NCBI RefSeq assembly: GCF_037120705.1
Contig: NZ_JAWLJU010000002.1
Location: forward strand, 2,687,501 to 2,751,500
Direction: 5' to 3'
Length of the DNA stretch: 64,000 nucleotides
Source of the DNA: Pseudoalteromonas sp. UG3-2
Lineage (GTDB): Bacteria; Pseudomonadota; Gammaproteobacteria; Enterobacterales; Alteromonadaceae
Shown here: positions 28,952-39,136 of the stretch, one piece after another
How the letters are laid out: every line of letters begins with the position of its first letter
How positions within the stretch are numbered: position 1 is the first letter of the stretch
The notes under the pieces: model-generated
What the model was told of the DNA's origin: nothing
The model's database searches: none
The model's input: the letters and a program-made list of their open reading frames with translations, nothing else
Position numbers and translations under genes: made by a program

Positions 28952-31300
28952 ATGACAAAAGTTGTACATAAATTTGGTGGCTCGAGCTTAAGTTCAGCAG
29001 AGCGCTATCAAGTCGTCGCAGGCATAGTGCTAGAGCATTGCCAAGCGGGAGATTGTGTGGTTGTTTCGGCTGCCGGTAAAACCACAAATACCTTGGTTAC
29101 CTTATGGCAAAGTTATCAACAGCAAGACGATCGGGCATTTAATGACATCTTACTGCAACTTGAGAACCATCAACGTGAATTAATTGATGCCTTATTCGTT
29201 GGCTCTGTTCATCAGGCGCTGTTGCGCGAGTTAAGCCAAGAGTTGCAAACCATCACCACAGCAAGACAGGCGCAGCAGCTGCATTACGCCAGTTTATTAG
29301 CCCATGGTGAGCTTTGGTCTGCGCGACTGTTAGCAGGCCTTATTAAGGCCAGTGGAGTTGACGCCTGCGATGTCGATGCTCGGCGCTTATTTACGCAACA
29401 AGATGGCGTATTACTGCACGCACAGAATCAAGCATCGTGTCAGGCTCAGCTTGAGAGCAACAAAATTAATGTAGTCACCGGCTTTATTGCCAGTAACAGC
29501 CACGCAGAAACGGTGACTTTAGGTCGCAATGGCAGTGATTACAGCGCAACCTTACTGGCCAGTTATATTGATGCTGAGCAGGTGGCTATTTGGACTGATA
29601 CCACAGGTGTGTTTAGCGCCGATCCAAGAAAAGTGGCCGCGGCGGTAAAATACCAGAAAATATGCCGCTCGCAGGCGGAGTTGTTAGCTCGTCTTGGCAA
29701 CCCAGTGCTGCACGCTAAAACCCTCTCCCCACTGAAAAACACTGACATTAAATTGCAGGTGAGAAGCAGCTTTGACCAAGACACTGCAGGCACGGAAGTA
29801 GTAAAAGCCGGGTATAGCAAAGCCAAACGTTTTATCACCACGTTTGGTCAGCTCGACTTACTGCGCGTTGAAGGCTTAAGAAGCGGCGAGGTGAAGCAGC
29901 TCAGTCAGCTTATCCAACAAAGTATTCACCAGTTTGACAAAGGTGGTGACGACTACTTGCTAGTGCCTTCAGAGTTCAGCCATCATGTGGTTAAAGCGCT
30001 AGACTCGCGGGTGAATATTATCGAGTCGCAGGTGCAAGGGTTTGCCTTGGTGGCACCAACACAAGATATACCAGGGTTGCATCAGCAGGCTTTAGAACAA
30101 TTAGATCAACACGCCATTGTGACACGCTACACATTGCAACACAGTGACTACAGTTTAGTGTTGACCGATCAAGCCATCGACAGCGATGTGCTGGCTATCT
30201 TACATGAGCGGTTAATTAATCGTGGACGCGAGTTGGCAGTGATTATTGCTGGCCTGGGCAATGTCGGTGAGGTGTTTATTGGGCAGTGTCAGCAGCAAAT
30301 AGAGCGGCTCAGTGAGCATTTCGAACTCAAGCTGGTTGCCTTGTTACGCTCTAAAGAAATGTTGTTTTGTCCCAGTGGTGTTAACCTCGAGACGTGGCAA
30401 CAACAATGGCAAAATGAAGCCGTGGAGTACCACGAAGCGCAGCTCTTATCGCGGATAAAAGAGTTGGATTATGAACATAAAGTGGTGATAGATATTACCG
30501 CCAGTGAGCGTTTCAGTGACTTGTATCCGCAGCTGGTGGAACATGACTGCCACTTAATCAGTGCCAACAAGTACGCCGGTACGGCAACGCAAGCATGGTA
30601 CTCAGCACTGCGGCGACAACTTCAAGAGCGCAACCTGCACTGGCGATACAATACCAGTGTCGGGGCGGGACTACCGATAAACTTTGCACTGGCGGACCTG
30701 CAAAACAGTGGCGATAAGGTAGTAAAAATAGAGGGAGTATTTTCAGGTACCTTGTCTTGGTTATGCAGTCGCTACGATGGCTCGCAGCCTTTCTCTGAAT
30801 TGCTCTTGGCGGCACAAGAATTAGGTTTCACTGAGCCGGACCCACGGGAAGACTTGTCGGGTCGAGACATGCAGCGTAAATTGCTGATCCTAGCAAGGGA
30901 TCTGGGCATTGATCTAGAGTTACAAGATATCCACTTAGAAGCATTGATGCCAGAGTCATTAAGCACAGGCGATTGGCAGCAGTTTTTATCTCAACGCCAG
31001 CAGCTTGATAGTTTTTATCAGCAACATTATCAGGCGGCACAGCAAAATCAGGCTGAGCTGCGTTACACCGGTTCGTTGCAAATGCAAGTGGACGGTAGCG
31101 TGAAGGCGCAAGTGGGTATCACGCAAGTGCCTAAAGGCTCGGCTATTGCGAACCTTACCCCAGGAGATAATATTTTTGTGATTCATAGTCAGTGGTATCA
31201 GGACAACCCGCTGGTTATTCAAGGTCCTGGAGCGGGCAAAGAAGTTACCGCTGCGGGGATCCACTCTGACTTATTCTGGTTAGCGCAAAATTTAAAATAA
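28952..31300 (+). CDS. metL: Bifunctional aspartokinase II / homoserine dehydrogenase II
   Basis: 782-residue fusion catalysing the first and third steps from aspartate to homoserine. The kinase domain starts with KFGGSSLSSAERY and contains VTLGRNGSDYSATLLA. A regulatory linker follows. The homoserine dehydrogenase domain (from about 430) has the nucleotide-binding VIIAGLGNVGEVFIGQ and the SVGAGLPINFAL and GVFSGTLSWL blocks. Being paired with metB under MetJ boxes identifies it as MetL rather than ThrA. GGTGAGGGA before the ATG serves as ribosome-binding site. Confidence 0.97.
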   Translation: MTKVVHKFGGSSLSSAERYQVVAGIVLEHCQAGDCVVVSAAGKTTNTLVTLWQSYQQQDDRAFNDILLQLENHQRELIDALFVGSVHQALLRELSQELQTITTARQAQQLHYASLLAHGELWSARLLAGLIKASGVDACDVDARRLFTQQDGVLLHAQNQASCQAQLESNKINVVTGFIASNSHAETVTLGRNGSDYSATLLASYIDAEQVAIWTDTTGVFSADPRKVAAAVKYQKICRSQAELLARLGNPVLHAKTLSPLKNTDIKLQVRSSFDQDTAGTEVVKAGYSKAKRFITTFGQLDLLRVEGLRSGEVKQLSQLIQQSIHQFDKGGDDYLLVPSEFSHHVVKALDSRVNIIESQVQGFALVAPTQDIPGLHQQALEQLDQHAIVTRYTLQHSDYSLVLTDQAIDSDVLAILHERLINRGRELAVIIAGLGNVGEVFIGQCQQQIERLSEHFELKLVALLRSKEMLFCPSGVNLETWQQQWQNEAVEYHEAQLLSRIKELDYEHKVVIDITASERFSDLYPQLVEHDCHLISANKYAGTATQAWYSALRRQLQERNLHWRYNTSVGAGLPINFALADLQNSGDKVVKIEGVFSGTLSWLCSRYDGSQPFSELLLAAQELGFTEPDPREDLSGRDMQRKLLILARDLGIDLELQDIHLEALMPESLSTGDWQQFLSQRQQLDSFYQQHYQAAQQNQAELRYTGSLQMQVDGSVKAQVGITQVPKGSAIANLTPGDNIFVIHSQWYQDNPLVIQGPGAGKEVTAAGIHSDLFWLAQNLK

Positions 31301-31462
31301 TACCAATCCGCTTAATTAAGTGGTCTATTTTGAGGCAAGGAAATTTCGTCGATAACAAGGCAAAAATTTTGCTATTTAGTTGTTCTAAATAAGAAATTTT
31401 TAACGCAGTTAGCTTCAAATTTACTCCCTCAAATTGAGCAAGTATTAATGCGGATTGGTATA
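31300..31462. repeat. 162-bp foldback (MITE-like) intergenic element
   Basis: The ends ATACCAATCCGC (31300-31311) and GCGGATTGGTAT (31450-31461) are exact reverse complements. The complementarity continues imperfectly inwards (TCTATTTTGAGG against CTCAAATTGAG) to a central hairpin CTATTTAG / CTAAATAAG near 31373-31395. The entire element can therefore fold into one long hairpin. It codes for nothing and begins on the last base of metL. It resembles short non-autonomous elements I associate with Alteromonadales intergenic regions; I see no transposase or clear target duplication. Confidence 0.8.
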
Positions 31463-31490
31463 ACTATCCCAAACAAAAAAGCTATCCCAA

Positions 31491-31528
31491 ATAAAAAAGC
31501 CGATACATTCAGTATCGGCTTTTTTATT
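31491..31528. terminator. Bidirectional terminator between metL and mrcA
   Basis: AAAAAAGCCGATAC / GTATCGGCTTTTTT stem with a short ATTCA loop. It has T-runs on both strands and lies between two convergent genes. Confidence 0.9.
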
Positions 31529-31550
31529 AGATTAGAGCTGTGTTGGTTTA

Positions 31551-34007
31551 TTAAAACAGCTCATCGGACGATGGCAGCTTATCGTCGCCGTCGAATGGAG
31601 TGCCTGAATCATTATCTAACACATACTTAGTTGGTGCTGTACCTTGTTCGAAGTACTCAAACCGTGAAGTATGATCGTTCTTACGAGACAGCAAGCCCGT
31701 TTTTAGATCAATTCGTGTCGAAATCAGACCCGGTGGTGGCTCAATCGGCGCGGCAGGTTCCCCTGCTAATGCGGCACGCATAAACTCAATCCATGCCGGC
31801 TGTGCGGAAATGGCGCCGGACTCTGCGCCCACAAGCTGGTTATTTCCTAGGTTAGCATTATAGGCGGCACGGCCTAATGATCTGCCGGCATCGTCAAATC
31901 CTACCCACACCGAAGTGAGGACATTACGATTAAAGCCAGTGAACCAAGTATCAACAGAATCGTTAGTGGTACCGGTTTTTCCAGCCAAGTCACGACGCTT
32001 TAACCACTGCGCCCGCCAACCTGTGCCACTCCAACCGGTATCGTGCTTCCAGCTTCCGCCGCCCCAGATGGCGCTTTTCAGAGCATCGGCAATTAAAAAA
32101 GCATTTTGTTCTGAAATCACCTGAGGGGCACACAATTCAGGGTGGTCTTCAAGTTGTTGCTCATCACATACTTTTAGCGGTGTCGCTTTACCTAACTCAT
32201 TACCGTATGGATCGGTGATTCTCGCTATGAAATAAGGCTCGATAAGGTGGCCGCCATTGGCGAACGTGGCCATACCACGAGCCATCTCGAGTGGGGTTAA
32301 AGCGGCACTGCCGAGCGCTAAAGACTCGCTGCGATTAATATCCTGATTTTGAAAACCAAATTTTAATAAGTGATCTGCGGCTGTATTGATCCCCACGCCT
32401 TTGATCAATCGCACTGACACTACGTTTTTAGATTGTGCCAAGGCGCGGCGAATACGAATTGGGCCGTTATACACTTCAGGGCTGTTTTTCGGTCTCCAAG
32501 CCACGCCAACGCTGCGATCCCAGTGGTTAATGGGGGCGTCATTTAAGATAGTGGCGAGGGTATAGCCCTTTTCCAGTGCCGCAGAATAAATGAACGGCTT
32601 AATATTCGAGCCCACTTGGCGCTTGGCTTGTGTGGCGCGGTTATATTGACTAAGAGCAAAGCTATAGCCACCGACAATGGCTTTTATGCGGCCATCTTGC
32701 GGATCTAAAGAGACAATGGCGCTGGATGCCTGTGGCAATTGGCTAAGCATCCAGATACCTTCATGCTGGCGTACAAAGATTTGCATTCCGGGCGCTAATA
32801 TATCGGCAGTGGTTTTCGGCGGCAGGCTCTGGCGGCGGTCTGAAATGTAGGCTCTGGCCCACTTCAGCCCAGGCCATTCGAGGGTAATTTGCTCGCCACT
32901 GGCAAGGAGCACCTCAGCCGTTTGTTCACCAATGGCGGTGACAACCGCCGCTTGCAATGGCTCGATAGCATCGACTTGTTGCAGTCGTTCCAGTATTTGC
33001 GTTTGGTTAAGCGGGGCTTGTTGCTCGTGTTGCCAGTACACAGCTGCTGGGCCGCGGAAGCCATGGCGCTCATCGTACGCATGCAAATTGTTAATCAAGG
33101 CTTGTTGTGCGGCTAACTGCATATCAGAATCGACACTGGTATACACTTTCATTCCAGAGTTATAGGCTTTATCAGTACCGTAGCGCTCGACCATATAGGC
33201 ACGCACCATTTCAGAGATATAGGGGGCATATAACTCGATTTCGGCACCATGAAACTGAGCGGTAATAGGGGCACTGCTGGCGCTGTTAAATTGTGCTTGA
33301 GAAATATAATTCTCTGCTAGCATTCGGCCCAGCACAACATTACGGCGTTGTTTGGCGCGTTCAGGATTGCGAATTGGGTTTAATGCCGATGGTGCTTTAG
33401 GTAGGCCTGCAATCATCGCCATTTCAGGGAGAGTGAGTTCATTTAAGGCACGACCATAATACACTTGAGCCGCGGCACCAATGCCAAATGCGCGGTTTCC
33501 TAACTCAATTTTGTTTAAATAAAGCTCAAAAATTTCATCTTTTGTCAGTAGTTGCTCAATATGCAACGCAATAAAGATTTCTTTTACTTTACGAATATAG
33601 GCTTTCTCTCGGGTTAAGAAAAAGTTGCGCGCGAGCTGCATCGTAATGGTACTGGCACCTTGTTTTTTCTCTCCAGTGGTAATAAGCACAATGGCTGAAC
33701 GTACGATACCGATAGGGTCGATACCAAAATGTTCATAGAAACGGTTGTCTTCGGTGGCCAAAAAGGCCTTCTGCATCGGCACCGGAACATCCTGCAAGCG
33801 CACCGGAATACGGCGCTTCTCACCAAATTGGTTGATCAGTTTGCCATCTCTGGTAAATACTTGCATAGGGGTTTGTAATTGCACATCTTTTAAAACCTCT
33901 ACACTTGGTATGTCAGATTTGACATAATAATAAAGGCTGATAAGAATAAATATGCCTAAAAGGGTACAAACAAAAGCGAATTGTAATAATCTTTTCAATA
34001 ATTTCAC
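31551..34007 (-). CDS. mrcA: Penicillin-binding protein 1A
   Basis: Class A bifunctional peptidoglycan synthase of 818 residues. It has a short cytoplasmic tail and one membrane helix (about 7-29). The transglycosylase domain contains ATEDNRFYEHFGID with the catalytic Glu. The transpeptidase domain has the serine motif SNIKPF and the KTGTT motif. The conserved VGFDDAGRSLGR and the OB-fold insertion between domains fit PBP1A. Divergent from pilMNOPQ, the classical Gram-negative arrangement. Confidence 0.97.
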   Translation of the reverse strand: MKLLKRLLQFAFVCTLLGIFILISLYYYVKSDIPSVEVLKDVQLQTPMQVFTRDGKLINQFGEKRRIPVRLQDVPVPMQKAFLATEDNRFYEHFGIDPIGIVRSAIVLITTGEKKQGASTITMQLARNFFLTREKAYIRKVKEIFIALHIEQLLTKDEIFELYLNKIELGNRAFGIGAAAQVYYGRALNELTLPEMAMIAGLPKAPSALNPIRNPERAKQRRNVVLGRMLAENYISQAQFNSASSAPITAQFHGAEIELYAPYISEMVRAYMVERYGTDKAYNSGMKVYTSVDSDMQLAAQQALINNLHAYDERHGFRGPAAVYWQHEQQAPLNQTQILERLQQVDAIEPLQAAVVTAIGEQTAEVLLASGEQITLEWPGLKWARAYISDRRQSLPPKTTADILAPGMQIFVRQHEGIWMLSQLPQASSAIVSLDPQDGRIKAIVGGYSFALSQYNRATQAKRQVGSNIKPFIYSAALEKGYTLATILNDAPINHWDRSVGVAWRPKNSPEVYNGPIRIRRALAQSKNVVSVRLIKGVGINTAADHLLKFGFQNQDINRSESLALGSAALTPLEMARGMATFANGGHLIEPYFIARITDPYGNELGKATPLKVCDEQQLEDHPELCAPQVISEQNAFLIADALKSAIWGGGSWKHDTGWSGTGWRAQWLKRRDLAGKTGTTNDSVDTWFTGFNRNVLTSVWVGFDDAGRSLGRAAYNANLGNNQLVGAESGAISAQPAWIEFMRAALAGEPAAPIEPPPGLISTRIDLKTGLLSRKNDHTSRFEYFEQGTAPTKYVLDNDSGTPFDGDDKLPSSDELF

Positions 34008-34135
34008 GGAATTATCCCTAGTTAGACTCCCAATTACAGGTAGAGGCTGCTAGTATATCTTGATTAAAAAACGATTAATATTTTTGTGTGCTAAATTTTT
34101 AAGATACACGAGTAAAAAAGGAATAGGCGCCTCAC

Positions 34136-35215
34136 ATGTTGAGCCAATTATTAAAAAAACAATCACCTTTAATGATAGGGATCGACATCGGTTCTCATTG
34201 TGTTAAGGCGGTTTTGCTGTCGCAAACCAGTGCTGGTTACCGTGTTGAAGCCGTTGCGATAGAGCCTATTCCTAAAGGGGCAATAAACGAGCGGGCAGTT
34301 CAAGACATCGAAGCCATAGGTAACGCCATTAGCAAAATAAAGCGTCGTATTCCCAGAATGACACAATTTGCAGCCGTTGCCGTATCGGGTCAAACCGTAA
34401 TAACCAAAGTGATTTTTATGGATGTGTCATTAACTGATGCTGAATTGGAGTCACAAATTGCCATTGAAGCCGACAGCCTTATTCCTTATCCGCTGGACGA
34501 GGTGAGCCTTGATTTTGAAAAGATTGGCGTCAATGAAGCGGATCCTTCAAAAATGAATGTGCTACTCTCTGCGGCACGCACAGAAAGCGTCCAAGCACGG
34601 GTAGGAGCGCTTGAAGAAGCCGGGTTTAAAGCGAAAGTGGTGGACGTGGAAAACTATGCTTTGAGCCGCTCGTTAGACGTACTGTACAGCACCTTGCCTG
34701 CTGACGCTTACGATAAAATCGTCGCTGTTATTGATATAGGGGCGGTATTAACGCTTACTAGCGTAGTGCAGTCGGGCAAAACGATTTACACGCGAGATCA
34801 AGTCTTTGGCGGCGATCAATACACCAACAGTATCGTTGCGTATTATAATAAAACTTACGATGAAGCCGAGCTGGCTAAAACCACCGGTGACTTGCCGCCA
34901 AACCACACCTTTGAAGTGCTGGCACCGTTTCAAACTTCTCTGTTACAACAGGTTCGTCGTTCACTGCAAATGTTTATGACCACCAGTGGTAAAGATCATA
35001 TTGACTATATTATTTTAACTGGGGGCACCGCTTTGGTGGATGGCTTAGACAAGCTGTTAATTGATGAGCTGGGCATTCATACCGTAGTGGCTGATCCGTT
35101 CTGCGACATGGAAATTGCCCCGAAGGTGGACCGCCATGTGATGCAAAAACACAAGGCGCAATTTGCTTTGGCGACAGGGCTTGCGTTAAGGAGCTTTTCT
35201 TCATGCCACATATAA
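34136..35215 (+). CDS. pilM: Type IV pilus assembly protein PilM
   Basis: Cytoplasmic actin-like ATP-binding protein of 359 residues that binds the N-terminal tail of PilN and starts the alignment complex. The phosphate-binding motifs GIDIGSHCVKAVLL and VIDIGAVLTLTSVV and the adenosine motif ILTGGTALVDGL are visible. The start follows AAAAAAGGAATAGGCGCCTCAC, with AAGGA. It overlaps pilN by 13 bp. First gene of pilMNOPQ. Confidence 0.97.
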   Translation: MLSQLLKKQSPLMIGIDIGSHCVKAVLLSQTSAGYRVEAVAIEPIPKGAINERAVQDIEAIGNAISKIKRRIPRMTQFAAVAVSGQTVITKVIFMDVSLTDAELESQIAIEADSLIPYPLDEVSLDFEKIGVNEADPSKMNVLLSAARTESVQARVGALEEAGFKAKVVDVENYALSRSLDVLYSTLPADAYDKIVAVIDIGAVLTLTSVVQSGKTIYTRDQVFGGDQYTNSIVAYYNKTYDEAELAKTTGDLPPNHTFEVLAPFQTSLLQQVRRSLQMFMTTSGKDHIDYIILTGGTALVDGLDKLLIDELGIHTVVADPFCDMEIAPKVDRHVMQKHKAQFALATGLALRSFSSCHI

Positions 35216-35775
35216 ATTTATTACCCTGGCGGGAACAGCAGAGGCAGGCTTCGCAGCAACTGTTTTTATCCATCATTGCAGCCATTATCGCTGTTTGTTT
35301 GCTCTTGATGTATTTACTTGGCAGTTTCTATGATGGTTTAAAGGACGGCCAAGAAATTAAAAATCGCTACCTGCAATCCGAGATATCCAACCTTGATTCT
35401 CGAATTACCGCCATTAATAACCTCAACAAGCAAAAAGAAAACCTGCAGCGCCGCATTCGTTTAATCGAAGAGTTACAATTAAACCGCAGCCTAGGCACAC
35501 AAATTATTGATGAAATAGCAAGGGTGGTTCCTGCGGGCATTTATTTAACCAACCTAGAGCGACAAGGCGACAAGATTAAGGTGATAGGTCGCAGTGAATC
35601 GAATAACCGGCTATCGCAAATGTTGCGCCAGGTTGAATCTTCTTATTTATTAGAGCGCCCAGTCATTCAAGGGATTGTTGCAGGTGAACAAAGTGCCAGT
35701 CTACTTAGTGACTTCACCATGCACTTTTACGTTAAGTCTCATGAAGACATGAACTTAGCCGATAAAGAAAACTAG
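35203..35775 (+). CDS. pilN: Type IV pilus assembly protein PilN
   Basis: Bitopic inner-membrane protein of 190 residues. The N-terminal MPHINLLPWRE carries the INLLPW motif that docks into PilM. One membrane helix is at about 22-44, then a coiled-coil region and a ferredoxin-like periplasmic domain (GIYLTNLERQGDKIKVIGRS). Translation starts inside the end of pilM, implying coupling. Confidence 0.97.
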   Translation: MPHINLLPWREQQRQASQQLFLSIIAAIIAVCLLLMYLLGSFYDGLKDGQEIKNRYLQSEISNLDSRITAINNLNKQKENLQRRIRLIEELQLNRSLGTQIIDEIARVVPAGIYLTNLERQGDKIKVIGRSESNNRLSQMLRQVESSYLLERPVIQGIVAGEQSASLLSDFTMHFYVKSHEDMNLADKEN

Positions 35776-35786
35776 GTGGGAATGGT

Positions 35787-36395
35787 ATGAAGTTTGACTT
35801 AAAAGAATTAAAAGAAATCGACTGGAACGAGCTCGAACTCGATAACATCGGTCATTGGCCATTTCCAGTAAAAGTGCTCTGCTCTGTGATCGTGGTGCTG
35901 CTAATGCTTATTTTGGGCTATAACCTAATGGTGTCGAGCTCAATTGATCGCTATGAGCAAGCGGTAAAAAAAGAGCAAGAGTTGAGAACCAGTTACCGAA
36001 TTAAATATGCACGGGCCAATAACTTAGAGCTTTATAAGCAGCAAATGATTGATATGGAAGCCCAATTTACCGAGCTATTAAGACGGCTACCTAGCTCTAA
36101 TGAAACGCCAGGCTTGTTAGACGACCTGACGTACGTTGGCACCTCCAGTGGCCTGACTTTTTTAAAGATTGGTTGGATGCCAGAAATTCGCAAAGAGTTT
36201 TATACCGAACTGCCTATTCAGTTAGAAGTGATTGGTAAATACCATGAGTTTGGAGAGTTTGTTAGCAAGGTGTCGGATTTACCACGGATCGTGAGTTTAC
36301 ATGATTTTAGAATTGAAAATGCCGCAAACGGCGAGCTCACGTTCAGTGTGGTGGCGAAGACCTATCGCTATGAACATGGAGAGCGCAATGATTAG
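35787..36395 (+). CDS. pilO: Type IV pilus assembly protein PilO
   Basis: Bitopic inner-membrane partner of PilN (202 residues). It has a cytoplasmic tail, a membrane helix at about 30-52 (VKVLCSVIVVLLMLILGYNL), a coiled coil, and a ferredoxin-like domain with LPSSNETPGLLDDLTYVGTS. An 11-bp gap after pilN contains GGTGGGAATGGT as ribosome-binding site. Its stop lies inside the start of pilP. Confidence 0.97.
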   Translation: MKFDLKELKEIDWNELELDNIGHWPFPVKVLCSVIVVLLMLILGYNLMVSSSIDRYEQAVKKEQELRTSYRIKYARANNLELYKQQMIDMEAQFTELLRRLPSSNETPGLLDDLTYVGTSSGLTFLKIGWMPEIRKEFYTELPIQLEVIGKYHEFGEFVSKVSDLPRIVSLHDFRIENAANGELTFSVVAKTYRYEHGERND

Positions 36396-36930
36396 AGCCA
36401 TCTTAAGCGCTGGGTTGTTACTACTGCTAAGTGGCTGTAACGACAGCACAGCAGAGCAAAAAGAATTCATTGATCAGGTGAAAGCCAGCTCTACACCTAA
36501 AATAGAGCCAATTCCAGAAATGCAAAGCTACGAACCGTTTCAGTACAGTGCTAGCAACTTGCGCAGCCCATTTGTGGCACCACAACCCGAGGTCATTGAA
36601 AATAAAGTAGTGCAAGTGAAAAACTGTCTGCACCCTGACCCTGACCGTGCACGCGACCCATTAGAAAAATTTCCCTTAGATAATCTTAGAATGAAAGGGA
36701 TCATCGCTAAGCCTGATGGCCGCTGGGCGTTAATTGAAGCCGTTAACCAGGGCTTGTATCGGGTAAAAAGTGGCGAGTACATGGGGCTTTATCATGGCAA
36801 AGTATTGGCGGTAAACGCAGATCATTTAGAGTTATTAGAATTAATCCCAGATGGGACGGGATGTTGGAAAGAACGACTTACCAAAGTTGAAATGTCAGAG
36901 GCGGAACAAGGTGGCGCGAGTGAATACTAA
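36388..36930 (+). CDS. pilP: Type IV pilus lipoprotein PilP
   Basis: 180-residue lipoprotein linking PilNO to the PilQ secretin. The signal peptide MIRAILSAGLLLLLSGC ends in a lipobox whose cysteine is followed by Asn. The SNLRSPFV and DNLRMKGIIAKPDGRWALIE blocks are typical of PilP. A longer in-frame reading from 36301 lies inside pilO; the ATG at 36388 is preceded by GGAGAG and gives a correct lipoprotein signal. Overlaps pilO by 8 bp and pilQ by about 20 bp. Confidence 0.95.
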   Translation: MIRAILSAGLLLLLSGCNDSTAEQKEFIDQVKASSTPKIEPIPEMQSYEPFQYSASNLRSPFVAPQPEVIENKVVQVKNCLHPDPDRARDPLEKFPLDNLRMKGIIAKPDGRWALIEAVNQGLYRVKSGEYMGLYHGKVLAVNADHLELLELIPDGTGCWKERLTKVEMSEAEQGGASEY

Positions 36931-38986
36931 CTATAACGTCAAAAAATCATTAACAACGAACGCGCGGAAGATGTTAAATACGCTGCTTGGTGTTGCAGCA
37001 ATAGGGTTATCATCCATCGCACACGCAATCCCAATGCTATATGACATTCGCTATAACCCAGTGGCAACGGGAGAAACGCAGCTACAGTTAGTGTTTGATG
37101 AAAAATTAGCAGCGGAACCCAAAGTCAATGTGGTGGGGGAAGAAGCCAGTATTGAGCTGTTTTTTGCCAATGCGGAGTTTGAAGAAAGCCTTAAGGCGCT
37201 GAAGATTGATCAGGCTGGTATCAAGGGCATCACCAGCGAGCTACGTGATGGTGGCTTTGTTGTTGCTATTAATATGGAAGCGTTAAAGCTCTATAAAACC
37301 ACAGTTAAGAACAATCTCGTGCTGGTGGAAGTATCCGATCAGCCTATCGTGTCAGAGCAGCAGCAAAACGACCAAGTCACGTCCTTTATCAACCAAATTC
37401 AGGCCATTGATTTTCGTCGTGGTGAAAAAGGCCAAGCAAAGATATTGGCCTTTTTAGAGCACAATCAAGCGGCCATTGATGTGCAAGAGCGTGGCGGTAA
37501 AATTATTGCCGATTTTCATCACATTGATATCGCAGACGATCTGTTATACGAGCTTGATGTGCTTGACTTTGGTACTGTGGTATCCACCATCGAAACGTTC
37601 AAAGAAGAGAATAAAAGCCGCATCGTTATTGAGCCCAATGCTGCGTTTAAGTTTACCTACCAACAACTAGACAACATTTTTACTTTGTCGGTGGAAAAAG
37701 ATGAGGGCAGTGAAACGTTTGGCGAGCAAAAAGCATACAAAGGCCAGCCGATCACGCTGAACTTCCAAGATATTCCTATTCGTTCTGTGCTGCAGATCAT
37801 TGCCGACACCAATAACTTTAACCTTGTCACCAGTGATACGGTATCAGGTAACATAACGCTGCGACTCGATGGTGTGCCATGGGATCAAGCGCTGGATGTG
37901 GTGCTGCGAGTCAAAGGGCTTGATAAGCGCATGGACGGTTCGATATTGATGGTCGCCCCTTCTGAGGAGCTGGCGGCTCGCGAAGCCAAAGAGTTGCAAG
38001 CGCGTCAGCAGGTAGAAGAATTAGAGCCACTTTATAGTGAGTACATTCAGCTTAACTACGCTAAGGCGGAAGAGTTTGCTGATCTGCTAAAAACCGATAT
38101 TAACTCCATCATTAGTAATCGCGGTAGCGTCAGTGTCGACAAGCGCACTAATACGTTATTAATCAAAGACACCGCCAGAAGCATCGAAAGTGTGCGCAGA
38201 ATGGTCGATACCCTCGATGTGCCAGTGAAGCAGGTGCGTATCGAGTCGCGTATGGTGACTGTGGATGATAACGTTCAAGAAGATCTAGGCGTGCGTTGGG
38301 GCTTTAGTGATCAACAAGGCAGCGATGCGATTTCGGGCTCTCTCGAAGGGGCTGATGACTTATCCAATGGCAATATCCCATCATTAGAAAACCGCTTGAA
38401 CGTTAATTTGGGTGTGCAAGGTGTTTCTGCGGGTAGCATCGGGATGCACATTGCCAAACTGGCTGATGGCACCTTGATTGACCTAGAACTGTCCGCCTTA
38501 GAGCAGGAGAATAAAGGGGAGATCATTGCCACACCAAGCATTACCACCGCTAATCAAAAGAAAGCGCGAATAGAGCAAGGTACAGAAATCCCATATGTCG
38601 AAGCTTCATCCAGTGGCGCCACCTCAGTGAGCTTTAAAAAAGCGGTGCTGAGCTTAGAGGTAACACCACAGATCACGCCGGATAATAAGATTATTCTTGA
38701 TCTAGTGATTACACAAGATACCAAAGGTGATATCGTGCAGACACCCAATGGCCCGGCAGTGGCAATCAATACCCAACAAATTCAGACTCAGGTCTTGGTT
38801 GAAAATGGTCAAACCATCGTCTTGGGTGGTATATATCAACAAGAAGTCAAAACCGCAGTGAGCAAAATTCCCGTTTTAGGAGATATTCCTTACGTTGGAA
38901 CGCTGTTTAAAAACTCTCGTGACATAAATGAGAAGCGTGAGTTGTTGATATTTGTGACACCAAAGATAATTCAAGACAGTTTATAG
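36911..38986 (+). CDS. pilQ: Type IV pilus secretin PilQ
   Basis: Outer-membrane secretin through which the pilus exits, 691 residues from my preferred start. Order: signal peptide (MLNTLLGVAAIGLSSIAHA), AMIN domains, an STN-like domain (ITLNFQDIPIRSVLQIIADT), secretin N domain (YIQLNYAKAEEFADLL) and the secretin channel (NKGEIIATPSITTANQKKARIEQG region and the VPVLGDIP-like PVLGDIPYVGTLFK near the end). The GTG at 36911 has GAGG nine bases upstream; ATG at 36971 would give the bare signal peptide. Readings from 36851 lie inside pilP. Confidence 0.96.
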   Translation: MARVNTNYNVKKSLTTNARKMLNTLLGVAAIGLSSIAHAIPMLYDIRYNPVATGETQLQLVFDEKLAAEPKVNVVGEEASIELFFANAEFEESLKALKIDQAGIKGITSELRDGGFVVAINMEALKLYKTTVKNNLVLVEVSDQPIVSEQQQNDQVTSFINQIQAIDFRRGEKGQAKILAFLEHNQAAIDVQERGGKIIADFHHIDIADDLLYELDVLDFGTVVSTIETFKEENKSRIVIEPNAAFKFTYQQLDNIFTLSVEKDEGSETFGEQKAYKGQPITLNFQDIPIRSVLQIIADTNNFNLVTSDTVSGNITLRLDGVPWDQALDVVLRVKGLDKRMDGSILMVAPSEELAAREAKELQARQQVEELEPLYSEYIQLNYAKAEEFADLLKTDINSIISNRGSVSVDKRTNTLLIKDTARSIESVRRMVDTLDVPVKQVRIESRMVTVDDNVQEDLGVRWGFSDQQGSDAISGSLEGADDLSNGNIPSLENRLNVNLGVQGVSAGSIGMHIAKLADGTLIDLELSALEQENKGEIIATPSITTANQKKARIEQGTEIPYVEASSSGATSVSFKKAVLSLEVTPQITPDNKIILDLVITQDTKGDIVQTPNGPAVAINTQQIQTQVLVENGQTIVLGGIYQQEVKTAVSKIPVLGDIPYVGTLFKNSRDINEKRELLIFVTPKIIQDSL

Positions 38987-39136
38987 GCCTGCGATTGGCA
39001 AAAGTATTACGCTTTTTGCGTGTTTGACTTGAAATCATTCGCAGATTACTGAGATAATCCCCTCCTTAATTTTGGGGCCAGGTCGTTAGGCGGGGTTTTA
39101 TTTCAAATTTTAGAGTTCGTTTGTACTAAATAAGAT

